Position numbers and translations under genes: made by a program. From Silene conica (Eukaryota > Streptophyta > Magnoliopsida > Caryophyllales > Caryophyllaceae), in assembly GCA_029255685.2 (NCBI GenBank), contig CM055320.2, positions 14,060,614 to 14,124,613 on the forward strand: 64,000 nucleotides of DNA. Direction: 5' to 3'. The notes beneath the pieces were generated by a model that ran no database searches, was not told the DNA's origin, and saw nothing but the letters and a program-made list of their open reading frames with translations. Positions 33,601 to 45,042 of this stretch are shown here, piece by piece. Each line of letters begins with the position of its first letter. Within the stretch, counting starts at the first letter, position 1.

Positions 33601-35050
33601 CAATTACATAGGCATGTTGCATATATGTGCATAGTTTGGTAGGAAGTATATTGTTGAAATTGGGCCAGGAAAAAAGAGTTGTTTTTTGGCTACCAAAACA
33701 CAAGTATTGTCACTTTCACAACTAGTTAGCAACCAATCACCAAGCGACGCATTGAATCGAAAAGAACAAAGACGAAGCAGAATGCAATTATAATCACACA
33801 AATTGTTCAAGTTCAACCGCAGAGAAACTATATCATTGCCAAATTTTCCAGCAGAAATGCAGTTTCAATTGTCTAAAATCCAAAGACACAAGTTCTAAAG
33901 CCAAATGTTACTTTCAAATATGGAAAAATTCAATGATCCAAGCTTTACGGTCAAATAAAGAAAGATTCAATGTTTATTCAAATTGAATATCGACCAACAT
34001 ATCAAAAGCATCTCTAAATATTAAAGTTACTCCAAAATAAGAAAATTTCATTGTTTTGCGAAAGTTGCACAGCTTTCACTCTCAACTCTCAATCCCGTTT
34101 TTATTTAAAAACAAAATATACTGTCTCTATCCCCTCTTCTCTCCCTTCCCAGGCGCCCAGTAACTAGTGACTGAAAATTGACACATGAACTATGATTCCT
34201 TAACTCTAGAATCATAGCTCTAGTCCACTGCTGAGCTAATACTATTACCATGTGTTTTGAAATACAATTCAACAAAATTTCAAATTTTAAAAAACTGGTA
34301 CTACATCACTTCCAAAAAATCCGATAATCACAATTCACAAACGACTTACTGAGATTGCTCGTATGTAACAATACTTCATATCATCAACCATCAATCTAAA
34401 ACACTCAAAGAACTAAACAAATTACAAAACAACAGAATTAACAAGTAAACGACGGAAATTTATGTTTCTTATGTTAATATAACGAGTGAAAATCACTCGA
34501 TCAGCAATCAAAATCATTCAAAAAACTTATCTCCAAGAGAATCACCGCAAATCATCAGAAAAAAAAAACACAAAACATAATTCAAAAATCCTGACAAACA
34601 AATAAATCCGAAAATTATACGAAAAAGACGGGAATTCAGACTTGCTACAGTGTCCTCAGCGATACAAAGGGTGATAATCGCACATAACAATTTGAAATCA
34701 ATCGATCACCAATAAATGTCATTTAAATGACATAATTCAGCAAAATCAATCAATTCATAAACCCTAACAAACAAATAAAAAGCGAAAATACACAACTCGA
34801 TCTAAATTAGGATTAAAAGAGGGAAATTCATACTTCCGACATTATCCTCGGCCATACAAAGGATAGTTAAACCATCAGTGCGCTTAGCATGAAAGATGTA
34901 TCTATCTTGTGAGTATGACACGTGCGTGTCGCTCGTGCCGGGGATTTTCTCGAGGATCTGACGCGCGATGGCGCTGGCGTTGGTCGACGCGCCGCTGAAT
35001 TCCGCTAGTAGTACTGATCCACGCGCCACCAGCGCGTAGAGAATCGCCAT
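30612..35050 (-). CDS. VAMP71: VAMP71-family R-SNARE (vesicle-associated membrane protein 711/713/714-like)
   Basis: Four exons on the minus strand, all with GT-AG borders and continuous phase: 34834-35050, 32992-33182, 31583-31746, 30612-30699. They total 660 bp, 219 aa plus stop, the usual VAMP71 length. Residues 1 to about 120 form the longin domain (MAILYALVARGSVLLAEF; RRIPFAFLEDIHQRF). About 125-185 is the R-SNARE motif (MIENIDKVLDRGERLELL) with the zero-layer arginine at about 151. About 192-209 is the membrane anchor (FTLIVVLLIILYIVLAFV), with a short tail ending LLPSCI. In plants this family drives fusion at the vacuole/tonoplast. Exon 3 reads into TAA if the donor AT|GTAAGTT is missed, so simple ORF calls truncate it. 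Introns are 1651, 1245 and 883 bp. It looks intact. Confidence 0.95.
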
Positions 35051-35160
35051 TAATGGTTATGGTTGATTGATTGTTGGTATTTGTGGTGGGTTGGTTTGGT
35101 AATTTCACCCCCCTCTGGCCCTGTAAATTACATATTGAGTGAAAAAGTAGCCCGCTCATG

Positions 35161-35168
35161 TTTATATA
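35161..35168 (-). promoter_or_regulatory. Probable TATA box of VAMP71
   Basis: TATATAAA on the minus strand, about 110 bases upstream of the ATG at 35050, giving a short 5' UTR. Confidence 0.5.
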
Positions 35169-35216
35169 CTAGTGTTTTTGCCGAGCATGACTAAATTATT
35201 CCGGATATTTATAAAA

Positions 35217-35466
35217 CTTGTAATCATGTAAAACAAAAATAAATGTAATATTTTGTTAATAAAATTAACTCGTTTAAAATAAGTGGGGTTAGTCTAGTGA
35301 TAACTGAGTTAAAACTTAAAGCTTCTAGAAATGCAGGAGTTGAGAGGTCAATATAATGTTTTAGAGATTTTTAACCTATTTTTATTGCATATATGTCTAT
35401 GTCATTTACACATGATACAACCTTGAAATAAAATTTATCTACTTCCTTAGTTTTCTTACTACGTAC
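35217..35466. repeat. Left part of a diverged tandem repeat interrupted by the gypsy LTR
   Basis: Blocks such as TTTTAACCTATTTTTATTGC and ATACAACCTTGAAATAAAAT recur in diverged form at 50265-50330 and 50880-50950. This copy continues after the LTR at 49962. Confidence 0.6.
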
Positions 35467-36432
35467 TGTAATACCTCGTATATTAGTCTCAGTCAACGGC
35501 AGTCAAACCATGTTTTACACAAGTATTTCAAACGGAATGTCTGTTAAGTATTTTACGTAAACTATAATTATTTTATAAATCGTATTTCTACGATTATTTC
35601 GTATTTCATAATTATGTTATATTTGATGATTTTTTCATAAAATGACATTTCATTCGTATTTCTTTAATTTTATTAATACAGTTATATTTTAATTCCTATT
35701 TTATATTTATTTCTCATCTATACTTAATTTCTATTTTTATTTAAGTCGTAATTGTATTTAAATCTTATATTCTTTATATATTCTTATGTTAGTGCTAAAT
35801 AATTTTATATTCTTGTAATTAATTTAATTAGAATAATTAATTATACGTACTCGTTTATTTTAAGTTACGAGTCGAGAACGGTAGATAATATAGTGCTTGG
35901 AGATGCGTGATGGATTTTGTGATGGGCTTAGACCCGGGTTGATTGTGAGAACCATCTAATGCAACCTAACCTATGGTTTTCAAACATAACAATCCTAGTA
36001 TCACCATCCATCGACAAACACAAAACAAAAAGAAACCCTATTGAACCCTAACTCTCATATGCCTCCATATCTCGTCTGCCACCCTAAAGCACCAAACAAA
36101 AACCCCACCTTGGTCAGCCGTGGGTTGGAGGAGAGAAAAAGGGAAAGAAAGCAGAGCAAGAACAGCCAGCACCATCATCATCTTTATTGCTTGTAAGTTC
36201 AACACGTTTCTCGTGCTTAATCGGACCTTTGACGGTTGTGGGTAATATTTGTAGAACCCTTAGCATGCTTACCACCGTAGATAAGCCCTAAAACCACCGT
36301 GGGTGTCTCGAAAATGACCGTAAATGTCGACAGTGGCTACGTTTTATCACTCTGTTTTGTGCGTTTGATTACTCTGTTTCGTTTTTATTTCGTAATTAGA
36401 CTACTATTTTGGGTCGTTTTTGAGTACGAGTT

Positions 36433-36624
36433 TATGGGTTGTAGTAATAGGATGTTAGGATAGTCTATGTTGGTGGTTGTAGGGTGGTGTGTGGTGGTTG
36501 GGATACCGTAAGTGATGCAGGAAGTGATGTATATTTATAAAGTACAGGAAACAAGGGATGCGCGAGTTCGTGTAATGTTTTTAGGCGACTGCTTCTGGTG
36601 TTGTAATAGGATGTTAGGATAGTC
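36433..36624. other. Junction segment with a repeated 23-bp block
   Basis: GTAATAGGATGTTAGGATAG(TCT) occurs at about 36443-36465 and again at 36604-36626, the second directly at the truncated end of the copia gag copy. This looks like copied filler DNA at a repair junction. Confidence 0.55.
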
Positions 36625-38265
36625 TTTGTGTTTTTGGATTGGTTTACCAGGAAGTTTAGTACTGTATTACTACCTTCCCATTTTGCCGCAACATTTCTAG
36701 CATTTCCCAAATCCGTTTCTAGGTTTTTTACTCGTTCTAGAAGTTTTTTATTCTTGTACAAGAGATCATCATAATCAACATTTAATCTATCGAACTTAGA
36801 ACGAGTATCTGAGTATCTAGAAATTCTGGCATCATAAACATCTTTTTGTTCCTCTAGATCTTTGGTAAGTCTATGAATTTCGCTTACAAGGTGCTCATTT
36901 TTAGACACTAGCTCAGATTCAACAGTGTGGTTAACTGTTTGTTTCTCAAGACTTCTCAGATTATGTTTTAAGTCAATGTTCTCCTCCGCTATGCTTTCTA
37001 TTTCAGATTGCATAGCACTTAGACGTTTGTTCAAGTCATAATTGTCATCTAACGTCTCATCTAACAGTTTCAGATTTTTTTTTTTAGATAGAGATCTTAA
37101 TTCAGATTTGAGACTTAAGAGACTTACTTCATCTTCATCTTCTGAATCACTGTCGGAGGTATCTGAGTGAGCCATGAGGCATCTTATGATGTTTTCCTAT
37201 CCCTTCTTTTTCGATCTGGGTTTGTAGATGGATCTAAGACACATCTTTTCTTATTTTCCGTCACTGAGGTGTTCATCGTCTTCCTCTGAGTCAGACTCAC
37301 CCCAGACAACAGCCATCATTGTACGTTTGTACTCCTGCTTAGATCTGTCACGTTTGTCCTTGGATTTTTCTTCTTCCCACTTAGGACAATTTCTTATCTG
37401 GTGATCAAGTTCCCCGCATTTGAACAACCCATTCTAGTCAAGGAACGTGATGTAGATGATGAAGAAATAGAATTCTTTGGTTTGTAACTATCGAACTTTC
37501 CATGATTTTGTTTTCTAATAATTTTGGCAATCCGTTTGGATAATGAAGCTACTTCATCCTCAAGTTCGCTTTCATTATCACTTGTTACTGCATTCAAGGC
37601 TAGTCCCTTGGCTTTAGGTTTCTCATCGGCATCATTTTCAAGAACTAATTCGTGTGCCATGAGAGAACCCATCAAAGCTTCATAGGTAAGTTTAGTTAAG
37701 TCCCTAGCTTCTTCAATAGCAGTAACTTTGGCTTGCCATTTTTTTGTTACACTTCTCAAAATTTTACGGACAATATCCTCAGTATCAAAATTTCTACCAA
37801 GGTTGGAAAGTTCATTAGTTATGTTGGAAAACCGAGAAGACATGCTTTTAATGGATTCATCATGTTGCATTTTAAAGGATTCGTATTGTTGCATTAGAAT
37901 GTCAATACGTTGTTTTTTTTAACTTGCACAGTTCCCTCATGAGCTAGTTCTAGACTATCCCATATTTGTTTGGCCGTTTTACATCCTGTAATCCGACTAG
38001 TCTCAGATTCTCCGATACCGGATTGCAAGAGTGATATGGCTCTAACATTCTTCTCCTCTTTTTTGTAATCACTCGAAGTGTAGTCCTTTGGTTCTTTTTC
38101 ACTTTCAGCACCATTAGAATTGGTGTAAGTGATAGAGAGGGGACCATTCTTTATGATTACCCAACATTCGTAGTCCGTTCCTTGTATGAAATGCATCATA
38201 CGATTTTTCCACCCGCCATAGTTCGTGCCATCAAAGACATGACTTTTGACAGATTTGGAATTCAT
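36625..38265 (-). pseudogene. Copia gag, copy 1 (truncated, several breaks)
   Basis: It starts at ATG 38265 with the gag N-terminal pattern FDGTNYGGWKNRMMHF (DUF4219/UBN2 type). A frameshift in a T-run near 37915, loss of frame near 37440 in the zinc knuckle (MGC then SNAGN instead of FKCG), a further shift near 37200, and a long coiled coil (about residues 20-190 of the ORF ending at 36465). Similarity ends at 36625, where 22 bases of flanking sequence are duplicated. The ORF beyond that point reads into junction DNA. Confidence 0.85.
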
Positions 38266-38352
38266 TGAAAAACAGAAAAAGGATAAATAAACTCGAAAAG
38301 GATCAAACTCTTTGCGGTAAAGCAATCAAGAGCACGAGGCTCTGATACCAAT

Positions 38353-39437
38353 TGATGAGTTTATCGATCCGGTACTTAAGAGGGGGAGGGGGTGAATTAA
38401 GTACTCCCTTTTTAAAAACTAAACTTTTACTCTACTAATTTCGTTGGCAGTACACAAACGGATTTGAACACTATTGAAGATTGTCCAAAATATTGTAACT
38501 TGTGCTGAGATTGTGAAATTAAATACGAGAAAATGAACAAACGAAATAACGAAGTACGAAAGCTGAAATACAAAATAGAAATTAGACACGCGATTTTTAA
38601 CGTGGTTTGACCTACTCTCTAAAGGTCTACGTCCACCCCTTTCTCTTATTATTTTTATAACCAAACCCGATTACAAAAACAATCCCCACGATCAACCCGA
38701 TCGTGCAACTCGAGTACAACCCGTACTCCAAATATTCTTCCTTACAAATGAATAAGAAAAAACTGATTACACTTTTTGTCTCCTTGAAATATTCAATAGA
38801 TGTGAACAAATGAGAACAAAAATAACCTACGAGTAAACGAACTTGCTTTAATCAATGTCGGTCTTTGAAGGTATGGCTTAGCAAAAAAAATTGATTGCAA
38901 AACTACTTCGATAAAACTTTGGTAAACACAATTTTGCAAAACTCAGTTTTAAATCCTTAATACTTGCTTAAAGGTTTAGCTTGAAAAATGAAAACAAGTA
39001 TTGTGTTTTTCCCACTTTCAACGTCAAATGCACAAGTGTTATATACTTGTTGAACAATGATAATTTTGGCAGTGGAATAAAATCTTTGCAAAAGACGTTT
39101 GATATCAATTTGAGACCTATTAGGAATCAACTTCCTTATTTGACATAAAATTTTATTAACAAAATAATTTTGTTTATTTAGAAAGATATTTCAGAAAATA
39201 TTTAACTCCAAAATTATTTTGATATTTTAAACTGTACTTTATTGGACCGAAGACAAAGATTAATCACAAGTCCGTTACCCTTACAAACAATCTAGGTAGA
39301 ACACGAGTTTTGGCCCATCTTCATTTCCATATCCTAGCCTCGTTCGAAACCTGTCAACAACACATCTAGCAAAAATATTAATTAAGAGGGGACGGAAAAT
39401 AAGAGGACTTGTCATCATCAACACAATAAGTCCAACA
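38353..39437 (-). repeat. Copia LTR shared by two tandem units (1085 bp)
   Basis: On the minus strand it begins TGTTGGACTTATTGTGTTG and ends AAACTCATCA. It is preceded by a polypurine tract and followed, two bases later, by TGGTATCAGAGC (tRNA-Met primer site, 38339-38350). It is highly similar to 43957-45042, with scattered substitutions. Confidence 0.93.
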
Positions 39438-39802
39438 AATTCCCCCTTTGATGATGGCAAGTCCTAATAAATAAATTCCCCCTCACTTAAGCAATAACTG
39501 ATAAAATTAATAGAACGAAATATGCCGAAATCGAGAACATTGATATTAACTGAGATCAGAGTTCAAATTACCATCCGCTATGAGAACGCAAAGAGAAAGA
39601 ACGTCATATTCATTTTTCTAGTAAACTAGTAGCTATTAAGATCCATGAGTCCTAAATATTTTCCCCCTCTTGACATCATCAAAACGAGAAAGACGTGCAA
39701 AATATGGTACCGCAGTGCGTCATAATCAGTCAGAGACAATGTAACTGCCGGACACAATCAAAAGACATCATAGCACAAAAGTCAGTTAATAAGAGCAAAA
39801 GA

Positions 39803-40943
39803 TTAACTAATACATGCGATCATATAAAATATATGGCAAATGCAGGGAGGGGTCATGGTTTGGGGGGGAGGAAGGTTCATGAGCTGGTCAAGAATGGCAG
39901 GTATAGAGAGCAAAGGTTTAAGAGCATCTTTGAGTTCGTCCAGTTCAGTTGCAATTTTTTCAAGTCCACCAACTATGAGATCAGAGAGAGTCGCCAACTG
40001 AGCAGTTGTGCTACGCAGATTCCCCGTTCTTGAGTTAGCACCAGCGAATCCATCTCCCTTCAAGTCTACCAACTTATCATTAACAATGCGGAGATGCATC
40101 TGACCCAAAATTCCGTCTGTCAACAATCCACATCGAAACACAATATCCATCCTTAGAGCCTAACCCTTTTTTGGTTGCCTTAAGAGATTCACAACCTTAC
40201 GAGATTCACATCCGTATGATAAAATTGTATAACTTCAGGAACCAAAAGCACAAATGTAACAGAAAATATGCGTTCCCATTTCTGTTCTGGAAGAATATTA
40301 CGAAGGAAAGCACAAGCATGTATCTACTCTAACCATTCAGAGGAATAAATTCGGCCTGATAGAATATCATGTTAACTCAGTTGAAGACAATGCATTATAA
40401 CAGAGTCATACCTACCCACGCTTTAGAGATGCTTTATAACGCGCCCTTTGTCGACAGAGGCAAAAACATAAGCCTTTATAATCACAGCATCATAAATCTG
40501 ATTATCATCCTGATCTTCCATATATCGCCTTCGTTTCATAAATGTCGTCTTTCCATTGGATAATACTTTGATAGTTTTCAGAATTTCAATAAGAGCATTA
40601 TCATCAACTTCATCAACTACCGACTTCCCTGTCCCGAAAACTATATTCGTCTAATTTGAATGGGGCTTAGTTTCCACGGTTAATTGATATTCACACTTTT
40701 ACTTCGGCGAGCAACTCTAGTAGGGGTCACTGTTGCAGCGGATTGGGGCTCAACCGTTGGAGATCCTTCGTCAGTTATAGTTGGGGACTCTTCAAGAGAT
40801 GCATTCAAGAATCTGGAATGAGAGGAGGGTTTGGTTTTAGTAGTTTTGGCGGTGAGAAGGTTCAGGTGAAGGTATATGAGGCTTGCGAGATTTTGTAGCA
40901 ACAAAATCAAGGTTTGGTGGAGTTTTTCTTTTTTTTTTGCCAT
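39803..40943 (-). pseudogene. Degenerate 3' ORF of the copia element (env-like position)
   Basis: Two open pieces in different frames (40680-40943 starting MAKKKEKLHQ; 39803-40150 with a heptad-like segment DLIVGGLEKIATELDELKDA), with coding-like sequence between them containing stops. This lies between pol and the polypurine tract, where SIRE-type copia elements have an extra, sometimes env-like ORF. No transmembrane or fusion feature is clear, so the env label is only positional. Confidence 0.45.
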
Positions 40944-41539
40944 TGGAGAAGGACGAATGAGGGAGGTGTAATTTGGGGTTTTAGGGTTTGTGAAAAGAGG
41001 AAGATGAGTGAATTAGTTGGGTAACAGAGGGTAAACATGAGTAATGTATAACTCGGGTCGGTTGAAGGGTTACGGGTTGCGGGCAATTGGTATGTGGGTT
41101 TGGGTGTTTGGAGTTGGGCTTGGTTATCTGGTTTAAGTTTGGGTTTTTTATGAATTGAGCTGGGTGTATATGGTATAAGATGGAAGGGTGGGTTATATTT
41201 GCCATAAAAATCATGCTACGAGTATACGAGTTAAACATTTTACGCAAAAAACGACTCGATACTAGTCTTTAAACAACAACCGACTAGAGTAAGCAATTTA
41301 CATTGAAACTGAAATCATGCGAGACACGTAGAAATCACATATGCACACCTCTTCCAAATTAGTCAGTCATGGGAGAAGAATAATTAGGACAAAGACGCTA
41401 AGAACTACTATTTAGAAGACCTAATTCTAATCAGATTTTCTCATATTGTTCTCTTGCTAATGGTTTAGTAAAAAGGTCAAACAACGGATGATCTTCAGTT
41501 TTGCAAAACTTCAAACATATGTTCCCTTTTTCGACATTA

Positions 41540-43868
41540 TCACGCAAAAAAAACAAGCAAGTGTTTAAGACCTTTTACCATCATCACATTATCCATGAAA
41601 TGTGAAAAAGACTTACCGTTTTTGCGAATACCAACTATCTCACCTTTTTTGTTGTCTTTGAATGTCACATTTTCACCATTGTAAGCCCTTAACGAGAGGA
41701 ATTGGTTCTTATTGCCTGTCATATGTCATGAATCTCTACTATCAAGATACCAATGGCGGCCTCCTCTCATATGGCCCCGGAATAAGATTAGTTAGATACT
41801 TTAGGAACCCAAACAAGTTTGGGTCCCTTCTTATGACGAACAGTGTCTAAAATATCTTTCCTAATCCACATTCTTTTGACCACTCTTATGTTTTTGTCCA
41901 AGTATCCAAGCCGTTTAGTGCAAGCATTAAATACGTGACCTGGTTTTCCACAAAATTTGCAAATAATATATTCAGGTAAGCCCACGTACTTATGCTTACG
42001 GTAATCTCTATCGCTGGGAATTGGTTTTTGGACAAAGTTCCCGTTTCTCAGTTTTGAGAAGTCAGGAGGAGTGTCCAAACCTACGTACTTATGCTTATGA
42101 GTATCTCTGTCGTTGAAAACTGGTCTCTTAATGCAGTCTGTATCACTTAGTTTTGAACATTCTGGAGGAGTGTCTAATTTCTGTTCTGGAACAAACACAG
42201 TATGATATTGAGAATCATCCTGCCTACTGTCAGAACACGAATAATAACCTATACCTAGTTTCTTTGTGTTTTTGGATTGGTTTATCAGGAAGTTTAGTAC
42301 TGTATTACTACCTTCCCATTTTACCGCAACATTTCTAGCATTTCCTCCGTTTCTAGGTTTTTTACTCGTTCTAGAAGTTTTTTATTCTTGTACAAGAGAT
42401 CATCATAATCAACATTTAATCTATCGAACTTAGAACGAGTATCTGAGTATCTAGAAATTCTGGCATCATAAACATCTTTTTGTTCCTCTAGATCTTTGGT
42501 AAGTCTATGAATTTCGCTTACAAGGTGCTCATTTTTAGACACTAGCTCAGATTCAACAGTGTGGTTAACTGTTTGTTTCTCAAGACTTCTCAGATTATGT
42601 TTTAAGTCAATGTTCTCCTCCGCTATGCTTTCTATTTCAGATTGCATAGCACTTAGACGTTTGTTCAAGTCATAATTGTCATCTAACGTCTCATCTAACA
42701 GTTTCAAATTTTTTTTTAGATAGAGATCTTAATTCAGATTTGAGACTTAAGAGACTTACTTCATCTTCATCTTCTGAATCACTGTCGGAGGTATCTGAGT
42801 GAGCCATGAGGCATCTTATGATGTTTTCCTTTCCCTTCTTTTTCGATCTGGGTTTGTAGATGGATCTAAGACACATCTTTTCTTCTTTTCCGTCACTGAG
42901 GTGTTCATCGTCTTCCTCCGAGTCAGACTCACCCCAGACAACAGCCATCATTGTACGTTTGTACTCCTGCTTAGATCTGTCACGTTTGTCCTTGGATTTT
43001 TCTTCTTCCCACTTAGGACAATTTCTTATCTGGTGATCACGTTCCCCGCATTTGAAACAACCCATTCTAGTCAAGGAACGTGATGTAGATGATGAAGAAA
43101 CAGAATTCTTTGGTTTGTAACTATCAACTTTCCATGATTTTGTTTTCTAATAATTTTGGCAATCCGTTTGGATAATGAAGCTACTTCATCCTCAAGTTCG
43201 CTTTCATTATCACTTGTTACTGCATTCAAGGCTAGTCCCTTGGCTTTAGGTTTCTCATCGGCATCATTTTCAAGAACTAATTCGTGTGCCATGAGAGAAC
43301 CCATCAAAGCTTCATAGGTAAGTTTAGTTAAGTCCCTAGCTTCTTCAATAGCAGTAACTTTGGCTTGCCATTTTTTTGTTACACTTCTCAAAATTTTACG
43401 GACAATATCCTCAGTATCAAAATTTCTACCAAGGTTGGAAAGTTCATTAGTTATGTTGGAAAACCGAGAAGACATGCTTGTAATGGATTCATCATGTTGC
43501 ATTTTAAAGGATTCGTATTGTTGCATTAGAATGTCAATACGTTGTTTTTTTTAACTTGCACAGTTCCCCCATGAGCTAGTTCTAGACCATCCCATATTTG
43601 TTTGGCCGTTTTACATCCTGCAATCCGACTAGTCTCAGATTCTCCGATACCGGATTGCAAGAGTGATATGGCTCTAACATTCTTCTCCTCTTTTTTGTAA
43701 TCACTCGAAGTGTAGTCCTTTGGTTCTTTTTCACTTTCAGCACCATTAGAATTGGTGTAAGTGATAACATTCGTAGTCCGTTCCTTGTATGAAATGCATC
43801 ATACGATTTTTCCACCAGCCATAGTCCGTGCCATCAAAGACAGGACTTTTGACAGATTTGGAATTCAT
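41540..43868 (-). pseudogene. Copia gag to protease start, copy 2
   Basis: From ATG 43868 (FDGTDYGWWKNRMMHF): a frame break near 43770 that also lacks about 30 bases present in copy 1, a break in the T-run near 43550, gag ORF 43071-43526, then the CCHC knuckle CFKCGERDHQIRNC (42691-43074), a long coiled coil (42321-42707), and a Cys-rich knuckle CKFCGKPGHVFNAC in ORF 41788-42198 together with two DTPP(E/D)(C/F)SKL repeats. It ends in MTGNKNQFLSL at 41722, the segment that follows the protease active site in copia. Pol is missing after 41540. Confidence 0.85.
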
Positions 43869-43956
43869 TGAAAAACAGAAAAAAGGATAAATAAACTCGA
43901 AAAGGATCAAACTCTTTGCGGTAAAGCAATCAAGAGCACGAGGCTCTGATACCAAT

Positions 43957-45042
43957 TGATGAGTTTATCGATCCGGTACTTAATAGAGGGAGGGGGGTGA
44001 ATTGAGTACTCCCTTTTTAAAAACTAAACTTTTACTCTACTAATTTCGTTGGCAGCACACAAACGGATTTGAACACTATTGAAGACTGTCCAAAATATTG
44101 TAACCTGTGCTGAGATTGTGAAATTAAATACGAGAAAATGAACAAATGAAACAACGAAGTACGAAAGCTGAAATAAAGAATAGAAATGAGACACGCGATT
44201 TTTAACGTGGTTCGACCTACTCTCTAAAGGTCTACGTCCACCCCTTTCTATTATTATTTTTATAACCAAACCCGATTACAAATACAATCCCCACGATCAA
44301 CCCGATCGTGCAACTCGAGTACAACCCGTACTCCAAATATTCTTCCTTACAAATGAATAAGAAAAAAACTGATTACACTTTTTGTCTCCTTGAAATATTC
44401 AATAGATGTGAACAAAGGAGAACAAAAATAACCTACGAGTAACGAACTTGCTTTAATCAATGTCGATCTTTGAAGGTACGGCTTAGCAAAAAAACTGATT
44501 GCAAAACTACTTCGATAAAACTTTGGTAAACACAATTTTGCAAAACTCAGTTTTTAAATCCTTAATACTTGCTTAAAGGTTTAGCTTGAAAAATGAAAAC
44601 AAGTATTGCGTTTTTCCCACTTTCAACGTCAAATGCACAAATGTTATATACTTGTTGAACAATGATAATTTTGGCAGTGGAATAAAATCTTTGCAAATGA
44701 CGTTTGATATCAATTTGAGACCTATTAGGAATCAACTTTCTTATTTGACATAAAATTTTATTAACAAAATAATTTTGTTTATTTAGAAAGATATTTCAGA
44801 AAATATTTGACTCCAAAATTATTTTGATATTTTAAACTGTACTTTATTGGACCGAAGACAAAGATTAATCACAAGTCCGATACCCTTACAAACAATCTAG
44901 GTAGAACACGAGTTTTGGCCCATCTTCATTTCCATATCCTAGCCTCGTTCGAAACCTGTCAACTACACATCTAGCAAAAATATTAATTAAGAGGGGATGG
45001 AAAATAAGAGGACTTGTCATCATCAACACAATAAGTCCAACA
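43957..45042 (-). repeat. Copia 5' LTR of the tandem array (1086 bp)
   Basis: Same terminal sequences as the internal LTR (TGTTGGACTTATTG to CTCATCA), followed by a tRNA-Met primer site at 43943-43954. Confidence 0.93.

Larger units (their letters stand above)
36625..45042 (-). mobile_element. Tandem copia array: LTR, gag..., LTR, truncated gag
   Basis: Read on the minus strand: LTR (43957-45042), primer site (43943-43954), gag with coiled coil and zinc knuckles, start of protease (to about 41540), a deletion removing integrase/RT/RNase H, a 3' ORF remnant, a polypurine tract AAAGGGGGAATT (39438-39449), LTR (38353-39437), a second primer site (38339-38350), and a second gag that breaks off at 36625. 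One LTR thus serves as the 3' LTR of the first unit and the 5' LTR of the second. Large copia lineages with an extra 3' ORF (SIRE/Maximus-like) fit, but the lineage is an inference. Confidence 0.8.

Noticed and set aside
39695-40033. 112-codon plus-strand ORF
   Set aside because: It is antisense to a coiled-coil remnant of the copia 3' ORF, which has the better coding signature.
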